Shown: piece by piece, positions 1 through 7,465 of the stretch
Layout of the letters: every line of letters begins with the position of its first letter
Numbering within the stretch: the stretch's first letter is position 1
Origin: Ovoidimarina sediminis
GTDB taxonomy: Bacteria; Pseudomonadota; Alphaproteobacteria; Rhodobacterales; Rhodobacteraceae
Direction of reading: 5' to 3'
Assembly (NCBI RefSeq): GCF_032586175.1
Contig: NZ_JAWHTE010000004.1
Location: forward strand, 244,818-308,817
DNA length: 64,000 nucleotides
Position numbers and translations under genes: made by a program
Notes under the pieces: generated by a model
What the model was told of the DNA's origin: nothing
Seen by the model: only the letters and a program-made list of their open reading frames with translations
Databases searched by the model: none

Positions 1-562
1 TCTCGGACAGGATGATCTGGGTATGCGAGAGGCCCGACAGCCGCGCGGCATCGACGAATTCCTTGTTGGCGATGCCGACGGTGATGCCGCGGATGTTTCT
101 GGCGAAGAACGGCACGTTGACGGTGGCGACCGCGATCAGCGCGTTGAACAGGCCGGGGCCGAGGGCGGCGACGATGGCCAGCGCGAGCAGGATGTAGGGA
201 AACGCCATCAGCATGTCGACGCCGCGCATCAGGATATTGTCGGTGCGTCCGCCGTAATATCCCGCGATGATCCCGATCGCCGCGCCGATCGTGGCCGCGG
301 CGATGGCGGCGGCAAAGCCCACGGCCAGCGAGAGCCGCGTGCCCCAGAGAAGCCTAGACAGAAGATCGCGCCCCAGGTGATCGGTTCCGAGAAGGGCGCC
401 TTCGGAAAAGACCGGCCGGAACCGGTTCGACGTATCGGTGACATCGGGGTCCGCGAGCGGAAGAAGCGGCGTGACAAGCGCCAGGAGAACGACGGCTGCC
501 AGGACGATCCCGCCGGCAAGTGCAAGCCGGTTGCGGGCCAGTAGTTTGAAAAAGTCGGTCAC
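1..562 (-). CDS. Peptide-type ABC transporter permease, DppC family (partial, C-terminus beyond left edge)
   Basis: Second inner-membrane permease of a peptide/nickel-type ABC importer. Reading leftwards from a GTG at 562, about 187 residues are visible: a first hydrophobic segment near residues 13-33, the family-typical LGTDHLGRDLLSRLLWG motif before the permease domain, further membrane segments, and the start of the cytoplasmic EAA loop (DAARLSGLSHTQIILSE), where the window ends. The GTG overlaps the TGA of the upstream dppB-like gene (GTGA), so the two are translationally coupled. It should pair with the upstream permease and binding protein. ATPase genes would be expected beyond the left edge. 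Substrate is not readable from sequence. Confidence 0.9.
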   Translation of the reverse strand, partial: MTDFFKLLARNRLALAGGIVLAAVVLLALVTPLLPLADPDVTDTSNRFRPVFSEGALLGTDHLGRDLLSRLLWGTRLSLAVGFAAAIAAATIGAAIGIIAGYYGGRTDNILMRGVDMLMAFPYILLALAIVAALGPGLFNALIAVATVNVPFFARNIRGITVGIANKEFVDAARLSGLSHTQIILSE

Positions 563-1506
563 GTCTTGATCCTCGGGTCGAGCAGGCTTTGCGCCACGTC
601 GACCGCGATGTTGAACAGAACGTAGCAGGCGGCCACGAAGACGACGCCACCCTGCACCAGAAGGATATCGCGCTTGAGGATCGCATCCACCAGCATGCGG
701 CCCACGCCGGGCCACTGGAACACGATCTCGATATAGACCGCGCCCGACAGCACGAAGCCGGCCTGGATGCCGAGGACCGGGATGATCGCCACCATCGCCG
801 CCTTCAGTGCATGCCGCCAGATGACGCCGCGCTCATGCACGCCCTTTGCGCGCGCTGTGCGGATGAAATCCTGCCGGAGCACCTCAAGCATGGCCGACCG
901 CGACAGCCGCGCGATCACGCCGGTTGCGACCACGGCAAGGGCGAGGGCGGGCATCGTGAGATGCGTGATCAGCACCCCGACGGTCCGGTCACCATAGATC
1001 GGCCACATGCCCGAGACGGGAAACCAGCGTAGGTTCACCGCGAAGAAGAGGATCATCGTCATCCCGAGGAAAAAGGACGGGATTGATATGCCGAGCAACA
1101 CGGCAAAGGTGATCGTCTTGTCGGCCCAGCCATACTGGTTGGCGGCCGAGATCACCCCGGCGACGACGCCCAGGATCGCACTGAGCACAAAGGCGGTGCC
1201 GGCGAGAAAGAGCGTAGCGTTGAACCGTTCCAGCACCTCGTCCAGGACCGGGCGGTTCAGCGCGAAGGAGGTGCCGAAATCGCCCTGAAGCATGTTTCCG
1301 AGCCAAATGAAATATTGCTGGACGAGCGGCTTGTCCAAGCCGAGGTCACGGTTCAGCTTCTCGACATTCTCGGGCGTTGCGTAGCTTCCGAGGATGGCGG
1401 TCGCCGGATCTCCGGGGATAAGCGCCATGATCAGGAAGACGATCACAGTGATCCCGAGCAGGACGGGGATCGCGGAAAGAAGTCGCTTCACGATGTAGCC
1501 CGTCAT
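559..1506 (-). CDS. Peptide-type ABC transporter permease, DppB family
   Basis: First inner-membrane permease (315 aa) of the same importer. The N-terminus (MTGYIVKRLLSAIPVLLGIT) is a typical DppB/OppB first transmembrane helix, followed by the LIPGDPA motif, about five further hydrophobic segments, and an EAA-type loop near residues 205-225 (ARAKGVHERGVIWRHALKAA). Length matches the family. The start at 1506 is preceded by an AAGGAG ribosome binding site that lies inside a dispersed repeat copy. It follows the binding-protein gene and overlaps the next permease by 4 bp, forming one minus-strand operon. Confidence 0.93.
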   Translation of the reverse strand: MTGYIVKRLLSAIPVLLGITVIVFLIMALIPGDPATAILGSYATPENVEKLNRDLGLDKPLVQQYFIWLGNMLQGDFGTSFALNRPVLDEVLERFNATLFLAGTAFVLSAILGVVAGVISAANQYGWADKTITFAVLLGISIPSFFLGMTMILFFAVNLRWFPVSGMWPIYGDRTVGVLITHLTMPALALAVVATGVIARLSRSAMLEVLRQDFIRTARAKGVHERGVIWRHALKAAMVAIIPVLGIQAGFVLSGAVYIEIVFQWPGVGRMLVDAILKRDILLVQGGVVFVAACYVLFNIAVDVAQSLLDPRIKT

Positions 1507-1516
1507 CGCCCGGCTC

Positions 1517-1570
1517 CTTCATCTTGGCCCAAATACTCGCGGGGGAGCGCGAGGGGGCAGCCGCCCCCTC
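1517..1570 (-). repeat. Dispersed hairpin plus GGAGTATTT-like element, copy A
   Basis: On the minus strand a perfect stem (GAGGGGGC / GCCCCCTC, 1551-1570) is followed by CGAGTATTTGGGCCAAGATGAAG. Related sequences occur at 32575-32633, 51239-51270 and 54969-55029. Here it sits between the binding-protein gene and dppB. The hairpin could attenuate read-through so that more binding protein than permease is made. The end of the element supplies the dppB ribosome binding site. Confidence 0.65.
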
Positions 1571-1604
1571 GCCCTGGTCGGACCGGCAACGCCCGGTTCG
1601 ATCC

Positions 1605-3182
1605 TCAGTTCTTCACGACATCGTCTAGCAGAAGGAAGAACGATGGCTGGAGAGAGAAGCTCTCAACCCGGTCGCTCGTCACCGCGTTCTGTTTCCAGTT
1701 CGCGACGAAAACCCAGGGCGCGTCCTCCTGAACGATCGTCTGCATCTCCTTGTAGAGGCGCGCGCGTTCGTCCTGGTCGGTGGCGACCCGCGCGGCTTCC
1801 AGAAGCTCATCCACCTTCGGGTTCGAATAGTAGCCCGAGTTGAAGCCACCCTGGTCGGGCCAGGCCGCAGTGCGGAGCGCAAGGAAAGGCAGGGTATCGG
1901 GATCGTTCGTCATCCAGGCCATTTGCGCCATGTCCGCCTTGCCTTCGAGGCCCGGGTTCACGTTGCCGAGGAAGGTGTTCCACTCGTAGGTCTCGATCTT
2001 GACGTCGAAGCCCACCGCTTCGAGATCGGCCTGCATCGCGGTGCCCATGGCCACGGGATCGAGCATGCCGGAGCCGCCTTCGGTAACGTAGAACGTGAGC
2101 TCGGCCCCCTCCGCCCCGGCCTCGGAGATCAGCGCGCGCGCCTTCTCGGGGTCGTAGGGATAGGGTTCGAGATCCGGGTTGTAGGCCCAGGCGAAGGCCG
2201 GCGGGGTCGGGCCCGCGGCGACCTCGGCGGTGCCTTCGAGCACATCGTTGACGATGGCTTCCTTGTTGATCGCGTAATTCGCGGCTTGGCGCACGCGCTT
2301 GTCCGCGAAGGGCCCTTCCTTTGCGTTCAGGATCAGGAACCAGACATGCGGCCCGGCCTGCTCATGCACCGTGTAGGCATCGCCCTCGAATTGCGAAAGC
2401 GCCACAGGCGGCACCTCGACCATCAGGTCGATCCCGCCGGCCAGCATTTCCGCCGTGCGCGTATTGGCGTCGGTGATGGGCCGGAAGACGACCGCCTGAA
2501 GCTTCGGCGCACCGTCCCAGTAATCGGCATTCGCCTCGATTACCACGGCTTCGTTGGAGCGCCATTCGGCGAAAGTGAAGGGGCCGGTGCCCGAGGGGTT
2601 CCGCCCGAATTCCGCTCCGTGCTCCATAACCGCCGCGGGGGAAACGATCAGGCCCGTGGGATAGGCGAGGTTCGACAGGAACGGCGCGTAGGGCGCGTTG
2701 AGCGTGAACCTCACCGTCATGGGATCGATGACCTCGACGCCTTCGACCGCCGAGAAGAAGAAGGCCAGCGGGAAGGGGCCCGTGTCGTGATAGGGATGGC
2801 TCTCGTCCAGCATCCGGTCGAAGTTGAATTTCACCGCCTCGGCGTCGAAGGTGCTGCCATCGTGGAAGGTGACGCCGTCGCGCAGGGAGAAGGTGTATTC
2901 CGTGCCGTCCTCGCTGATCTCCCAGCCGGTGGCAAGCGCGGGCTCGACCTCGAGGGTCCCGTCCTTGTAGCGCACGAGCCCGTCATAGACGTTCATCAGG
3001 ATGCGGAAATCGTTGACGGCGGTGACCGCCGCCGGATCCAGCGCCTTCGGTTCGGCGATCTGACCGACGATCAGGACGCCGGGCGGCGTCTGCGCCCCGG
3101 CGCTGCCGAGTGTTCCGAGGGTCAGGGCAAGCGCCGTCCCGGCGGCGAGCATGCCGCGGCGCGTAGCGTGGAAGAGCGACAT
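1605..3182 (-). CDS. ABC transporter substrate-binding protein, family 5 (peptide-type)
   Basis: Periplasmic solute receptor (525 aa) of the SBP_bac_5 family that feeds peptides or other amide-containing ligands to the permeases downstream. The first 30 residues form a signal peptide with a twin-arginine-like start (TRRGMLAAG) and a likely cleavage after SAGA. The mature chain shows family landmarks: ALDPAAVTAVNDFRILMNVYDGL, RDGVTFHDGSTFDAEAVKFNFDR, and NPSGTGPFTFAEW. Expression probably starts in the divergent region shared with the DUF1028 gene, where two palindromes lie. Ligand unknown; the linked amidase suggests a ureido or amide compound. Confidence 0.93.
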   Translation of the reverse strand: MSLFHATRRGMLAAGTALALTLGTLGSAGAQTPPGVLIVGQIAEPKALDPAAVTAVNDFRILMNVYDGLVRYKDGTLEVEPALATGWEISEDGTEYTFSLRDGVTFHDGSTFDAEAVKFNFDRMLDESHPYHDTGPFPLAFFFSAVEGVEVIDPMTVRFTLNAPYAPFLSNLAYPTGLIVSPAAVMEHGAEFGRNPSGTGPFTFAEWRSNEAVVIEANADYWDGAPKLQAVVFRPITDANTRTAEMLAGGIDLMVEVPPVALSQFEGDAYTVHEQAGPHVWFLILNAKEGPFADKRVRQAANYAINKEAIVNDVLEGTAEVAAGPTPPAFAWAYNPDLEPYPYDPEKARALISEAGAEGAELTFYVTEGGSGMLDPVAMGTAMQADLEAVGFDVKIETYEWNTFLGNVNPGLEGKADMAQMAWMTNDPDTLPFLALRTAAWPDQGGFNSGYYSNPKVDELLEAARVATDQDERARLYKEMQTIVQEDAPWVFVANWKQNAVTSDRVESFSLQPSFFLLLDDVVKN

Positions 3183-3212
3183 TTTGGTTTCCTCTCCTGT
3201 TGGTTTGTCTCT

Positions 3213-3258
3213 AATTTATCATGATAAATTGCATCAGGCCAAATTTTCATGATAAATT
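3213..3258. promoter_or_regulatory. Two palindromic operator candidates for the linked GntR/FCD regulator
   Basis: A perfect 18-bp palindrome AATTTATCATGATAAATT (3213-3230) and a near copy centred on CATG (3241-3258, two mismatches in the left arm) lie between the binding-protein gene and the divergent DUF1028 gene. Their centres are 28 bp apart. Another perfect copy of the same core lies at 4762-4779 next to the regulator gene. That repetition is the reason for calling these operators; the regulator assignment is inferred from linkage. Confidence 0.75.
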
Positions 3259-3285
3259 CAACCCCGCAGCTTTCCGGAGGCCTCG

Positions 3286-3957
3286 ATGACAATCTCAATC
3301 CTCGCTTTCGACCAAGAAACGGGCACTTACGGCGGCGCCGCAGCCACCGGAAGCCTTTGTGTCGGGGGGTGGGTTCTGCGGGGTGACCCCGAATCGGGGA
3401 TGTCCGCATCGCAGGGATCGTTGCCCAGCACGCTCTGGGGCACCGCTGTTCTGGATCGCATGAAGCGTGGTGAGGATGCCGAAACAGCCGTGGCCGCCGT
3501 GACGGGGGCAGATGCCGGGCGGGCAGAGCGACAGCTTGCAGCACTCGACCCCGGCGGCGGGACGGCCCATTTCACCGGGCAGAACAGCATACCGACCGCG
3601 GGCGCGCGCTCTGCGCGGCATGTCGTGGTCACTGGAAATCTTCTTGCCTCCGAAGATGTGCTTGATGCCGGTCTTTCCGGGTTCACGGGAACGAACGGGG
3701 CGCTCGACGCCCGGCTCCTTGCGGCACTCGCGGCCGCTGCCGGGGCCGGGGGGGACAGCCGCGGCCTGCAATCGGCCGCGCTTCTCGTCGTCGCCCGAAA
3801 GCGCCCGCCGCTGACCTTGCGTGTCGATCTGTCGGAAGATCCCCTGGCCGCGCTGACCGAACTGCACCGCCGCGCCACGAACGGGCCCTATGCGGACTGG
3901 GTGCGTCACGTTCCGACGCTGGACGATCCCGAACGCGGCGATCCCTATGCGCCCTGA
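3286..3957 (+). CDS. DUF1028 family Ntn-hydrolase-like protein
   Basis: 223-residue protein of the DUF1028 family, whose members resemble N-terminal nucleophile hydrolases but lack an agreed substrate. Characteristic segments are the start MTISILAFDQETGTYGGAAA, the VGGWVLRGD and SQGSLPSTLW segments, and the C-terminal LRVDLSEDPLAALTEL. There is no signal peptide, so it is probably cytoplasmic. It is divergent from a peptide-type binding protein and close to a GntR regulator and a carbamoylase-like amidase, which suggests it processes an imported amide or peptide. Preceded by GGAGG. The 3' end converges with gntR, 3 bp away. Confidence 0.85.
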   Translation: MTISILAFDQETGTYGGAAATGSLCVGGWVLRGDPESGMSASQGSLPSTLWGTAVLDRMKRGEDAETAVAAVTGADAGRAERQLAALDPGGGTAHFTGQNSIPTAGARSARHVVVTGNLLASEDVLDAGLSGFTGTNGALDARLLAALAAAAGAGGDSRGLQSAALLVVARKRPPLTLRVDLSEDPLAALTELHRRATNGPYADWVRHVPTLDDPERGDPYAP

Positions 3958-3960
3958 GCG

Positions 3961-4728
3961 CTACTCGGCGATGAAGCGCTTCATGACCTCGGCTTCCTGG
4001 GCATCCATCAGCGCTCGCGCCATTTCCATGTGGCTTCGCATCACTTCGCGCGCCCGCGCGCCGTCGCCTTGACGCAGCGCGGCGATAAGATCGGTCTGAT
4101 GCCGCCGCCCGCGTTGCCAGAGATCGTGATTCGGCGTCGTGTAAAGGCGCTTGTAGACGGTCAGGTCGGTCAGGATCTGCGCCATGAAGCTGATGAAGAA
4201 TCCCAGAAGCGCATTCTGTCCGAAATCGGAGAGACGCGCGTGAAACCTGAGCGAGGCAATATGCTGGCGGCGCTCTTCATCGGCATCTACCGCGGGATCG
4301 GCGTAGTGCTCCATGATCGCTTCGAGTTCGGCAAGCTGCGCGTCCGAGAGCTTGCCTGCCAGCGTTGCCGCCAGTTCCGGCTCCAGCGCGATCCGTACCT
4401 GGTAGATATCGGCAATCGTCACGTCCCGGAAATAGAAGTAGTTCGCGAGAAGTGCATGCGCCCTTTCGCGCGTCACTTCGCCAACAAAGCTGCCGCCCCC
4501 GGGCCCGGTCTTCGTCTCGATGAGCCCCTGCGCCTGAAGAAGGCGCATCGCCTCGCGGATCGTGCCTTTCGACATGCCGAAGCGGGCGATCAGCTCGGCC
4601 TCTCCCGGCAGACGGTCGCCGGGCTTCAGCCCTCGCTCCACCACGAGTTCCTTGATGGCGTCGGCCACGCGCAGGGGGCGAGAGCGCCGTGATCGCCCCT
4701 TTTGCTCCTGAGAGAGTGCCTCGCTCAT
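3961..4728 (-). CDS. GntR family transcriptional regulator with FCD domain
   Basis: 255-residue FadR-type regulator. A winged helix (about residues 18-85) contains GDRLPGEAELIARFGMSKGTIREAMRLLQAQGLIE and a glycine-rich wing (GPGGGSFV). The rest is an all-helical FCD ligand-binding domain with conserved acidic and histidine residues (RFHARLSDFG, RRHQTDLIAAL). It is divergent from the amidase gene, and the palindrome at 4762-4779 lies in the gap. Two similar palindromes flank the importer/DUF1028 promoters, so it probably represses all three promoters and responds to the transported compound or a product. Binding and effector are inferred. Confidence 0.92.
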   Translation of the reverse strand: MSEALSQEQKGRSRRSRPLRVADAIKELVVERGLKPGDRLPGEAELIARFGMSKGTIREAMRLLQAQGLIETKTGPGGGSFVGEVTRERAHALLANYFYFRDVTIADIYQVRIALEPELAATLAGKLSDAQLAELEAIMEHYADPAVDADEERRQHIASLRFHARLSDFGQNALLGFFISFMAQILTDLTVYKRLYTTPNHDLWQRGRRHQTDLIAALRQGDGARAREVMRSHMEMARALMDAQEAEVMKRFIAE

Positions 4729-4761
4729 CCGTATCTCCGGCCCATTGGAGGATAGGAAACC

Positions 4762-4779
4762 TATTTATCATGATAAATA
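4762..4779. promoter_or_regulatory. Third palindromic operator candidate for the GntR/FCD regulator
   Basis: Perfect 18-bp palindrome TATTTATCATGATAAATA between the divergent gntR (start 4728) and amidase (start 4790) genes. Its 16-bp core is identical to that of the palindrome at 3213-3230. Its position would let a bound regulator block the amidase and autoregulate gntR. Confidence 0.75.
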
Positions 4780-4789
4780 CAAGGCCAAG

Positions 4790-6013
4790 ATGACCTACGG
4801 ACAAACCGCCGCCGCCCGCCTGCAACAGATCGCCCAAGCCTCGGCCTCCTCCGAGGGCATCACCCGCCTGCCGTGGACGACAGAGCACCGCGTGGCGCTG
4901 GCGGAGATCACCAACTGGATGGAAGACGCCGGCCTGACAGTGTCGCTCGATGCTGCCGGAACCCTGATCGGTGCCACGCCCAATCCGCACGGCAAGCCGG
5001 TGCTCCTGATCGGATCGCATCAGGACAGCGTTCCGTCGGGTGGGGCATTCGACGGGATCATGGGCGTGGCGCTCGGCTGTCTCGCCGCTAAGGTTCTGGA
5101 AGCTCGGGTCGACACTCTGCCATTTGCCCTCGAGATCCTCGCCTTCGCCGACGAGGAGGGGGTTCGGTTTCCGACCGCGCTGATCGGGCCGCGCGCCCTG
5201 GCTGGCACGCTCGACCCCGCAGCATTGGAGATGACCGACCGGGACGGGGTGACGATGGCCGAAGCCATGGCAGGGTTCGGCGTCGATCCGTCCGCCGCCC
5301 ATGCCCTTGCGCGCGATCCCGCGACGGTGTTCGGGTATGTGGAGCTTCATATCGAACAGGGCTGGGTCCTGGAAACGCGCGACCTGCCGGTCGCTGCGGT
5401 CAGCGCGATCTGCGGGATTTCGCGATTTGAAGTGAGCATCGAGGGCGAGACAGGACATGCGGGCACCGTCCCCATGACGGGGCGTCGCGACGCGCTTGTC
5501 GCCGCCGCGCGTATCATATCGCTGGTGGCCGAAGAAGGCGCGTCGCTTGGCACCCTTCGGGCAACCGTGGGCCAGGTTGTGGTCAGGCCGGGCGCGGTTA
5601 ATGCCATACCGTCGGACGTTCGCTTCCCTCTGGAAATCAGGGCCGAAAGCGATGCGGCGCGCGAAGCGTTCGAAGCCCGGGTTCTGAGCCGGGCGGGTGA
5701 GATCTGCGACAAGGCGGACTGCCGGCTCACGGCACGCCGGAGCTATGTGCAACCTGCCGCGGCCTGCGCCCCGATCCTCACACGTGCGTTCGAGGATGCG
5801 ATGGCGGATTGCGGCATCGCGCCCCTGACCATCCCTTCCGGCGCAACCCATGATGCGTCGGCCATGGCGGATCTCTGCCCGATCGCCATGCTGTTCGTGC
5901 GGTGTCGTGGCGGGATCAGCCACCGGCCGGACGAGCATGCGAGCGCCGGAGATATGGGGGTGGCGATCGACGTGCTGGTCCGGGCGATCGAGCGGTTGGG
6001 GCAGACTGGCTAA
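4790..6013 (+). CDS. Zn-dependent amidase, hydantoinase/carbamoylase (allantoate amidohydrolase-like) family
   Basis: About 407 residues, M20-fold metallohydrolase of the N-carbamoyl-L-amino acid hydrolase / allantoate amidohydrolase / beta-ureidopropionase group, which cleaves ureido or amide C-N bonds in the cytoplasm. Metal-ligand motifs are present: GSHQDSVPSGGAFDG, the Glu pair in FADEEGVRF, HIEQG, and SGATHDASAM near the C-terminus. The dimerisation domain contains GETGHAGTVPM. I chose ATG 4790 because upstream alternatives would run through the palindrome at 4762-4779, and AAGG lies just before it. The exact substrate cannot be told apart from sequence. Confidence 0.9.
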   Translation: MTYGQTAAARLQQIAQASASSEGITRLPWTTEHRVALAEITNWMEDAGLTVSLDAAGTLIGATPNPHGKPVLLIGSHQDSVPSGGAFDGIMGVALGCLAAKVLEARVDTLPFALEILAFADEEGVRFPTALIGPRALAGTLDPAALEMTDRDGVTMAEAMAGFGVDPSAAHALARDPATVFGYVELHIEQGWVLETRDLPVAAVSAICGISRFEVSIEGETGHAGTVPMTGRRDALVAAARIISLVAEEGASLGTLRATVGQVVVRPGAVNAIPSDVRFPLEIRAESDAAREAFEARVLSRAGEICDKADCRLTARRSYVQPAAACAPILTRAFEDAMADCGIAPLTIPSGATHDASAMADLCPIAMLFVRCRGGISHRPDEHASAGDMGVAIDVLVRAIERLGQTG

Positions 6014-6024
6014 AGCCGCGTGCG

Positions 6025-7422
6025 TCAGGTTCCGCCGGTCAGGAGATAGAAGAGCGGCACGAGGATCAGCGCGGCCATGAGCGTGAATCCGAGGCTCCAC
6101 CCCCATGTCAGCGTGCGGGGGGCGATACCCGAGGCGCGCGAGACGATCAGCACCACCGTCGCAAAGGGCGAAAACGTCATCGACAGCGCCCAGCCGCAGG
6201 AGATCGAGAAGGCGATCAGCGTGGGATCGCCGGGCAGGACCGGGAGTTCGGCGAAGAAGGATCCCATGAAGACCGCCATCATCGTGGGCGAAAGCGCGAG
6301 AAGGCTGACGACGCAAAGGAACGGCGGAATGGCGGCGAGGAGCACCCAGTCAGGCATCGCTTCGAGACCAAGCGTCTCGGCCACCGCTGCAGCGGGGACA
6401 AGCCCGGCCGCGGCGCGCCCGATATAGCCCGAGCAGGCCAGGGTGATTGCCACGTTTGCTGATCCGGGCAGCTCGACCGCCACGATCTCCCGCAGCCGCG
6501 GTGCCAGCGCGGCGAGGCCAGCCCTTTCCGGAAAGCCGTTCTGCGCGGCCAGCCAGCCCACGACCATGACGGGGCAGGCGGCGAGCACCCCGAACACCGC
6601 GGTTTCGTCGAAGAGCCGGACGAAAAGCACCACAAGGCCAAGAAACCAAAGTGTGGTTGCGGCGAAGCGAAGCGCTGCGCCCCGAGGAAAGACCATGAGT
6701 TTGCGGATGCCCTGCGGACGGTAGGCTCGGAACTTCAGGCGATCTTCGAGAGCGCCAAGGATCATCAAGATCACGAAGAGGCCGAAGCCGTAGCCGATCC
6801 ACTGGCTGCGTTCGACGCCCGGCAGAAGCTCGGCCACGATAAGTGGTGCGAAGGCCGTGGGCGACCAAGTGACCGACCAGGCAAAGCCCCTGAGAAGCGC
6901 AGAGATCTGGCGCTGTTCGCGCACCGGGTTCAGAGCATCGCCCGGTGCAGCGCGCCGGATCCCCTGTTGGATCAGAGGGACGAGAAAGCTGATGACGCTC
7001 ACATTGAAGAGGATGGCGAGGAAGGCCGTGCCGCCGTTCAGGGCGTAGTAGCGCCGGCCCGGGGGCTGGCGGGTGAGGTATTCGCCCATAATCTCGACCG
7101 AGGGCGAGGTGGCCGCCGTTGCCTGCAAGAGGCCCAGCAGCAGGATGAAGGCCATCAGGAATGTTGCCTGGTCGAGGGCACCGGCCAGAATGCCCGTGGG
7201 ATCGGGTTGGCTGAGGGCGACGATCGCCGAAAGAACTGCGCTTGCGCCTATCAGGTAGAGTTCGCGCAGACCCAGCCGGCGGACAGACAGGGCCAGAACC
7301 GCGCCCATCGCGAGCCAGGCGGCTTCCTGAATGGTGCGGGAGTCGCTGAACCGGGCGGTGAGCTCCAGTGAGGCCACGGCGGCCAGGAGCACGGCAAGCA
7401 ATGGCAGGCGCGGGCGCGCCAT
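6025..7422 (-). CDS. Polytopic membrane transporter, ion-transporter superfamily-like
   Basis: About 465 residues with roughly ten to twelve hydrophobic segments. Two similar half-motifs, SVTWSPTAFAPLIVAEL and SMTFSPFATVVLIVSRASG, resemble the duplicated re-entrant regions of ion-transporter superfamily carriers, which are often sodium- or proton-coupled organic anion permeases. I do not recognise a specific family. It follows the aldehyde dehydrogenase gene by about 40 bp on the same strand, so it may import the sugar acid used by that pathway. Start uncertain: ATG 7422 is chosen, a GTG at 7449 is the alternative, and neither has a strong ribosome binding site. Confidence 0.6.
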   Translation of the reverse strand: MARPRLPLLAVLLAAVASLELTARFSDSRTIQEAAWLAMGAVLALSVRRLGLRELYLIGASAVLSAIVALSQPDPTGILAGALDQATFLMAFILLLGLLQATAATSPSVEIMGEYLTRQPPGRRYYALNGGTAFLAILFNVSVISFLVPLIQQGIRRAAPGDALNPVREQRQISALLRGFAWSVTWSPTAFAPLIVAELLPGVERSQWIGYGFGLFVILMILGALEDRLKFRAYRPQGIRKLMVFPRGAALRFAATTLWFLGLVVLFVRLFDETAVFGVLAACPVMVVGWLAAQNGFPERAGLAALAPRLREIVAVELPGSANVAITLACSGYIGRAAAGLVPAAAVAETLGLEAMPDWVLLAAIPPFLCVVSLLALSPTMMAVFMGSFFAELPVLPGDPTLIAFSISCGWALSMTFSPFATVVLIVSRASGIAPRTLTWGWSLGFTLMAALILVPLFYLLTGGT

Positions 7423-7465
7423 CTGCGCCGTCGGCGTGCCGCCGGTCACTCTATGGCGCCCCGTG

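Noticed and set aside
4277..6316. 679-codon minus-strand frame overlapping gntR and antisense to the amidase.
   Set aside because: Overlaps two well-supported genes and has arginine-rich, domain-free composition.
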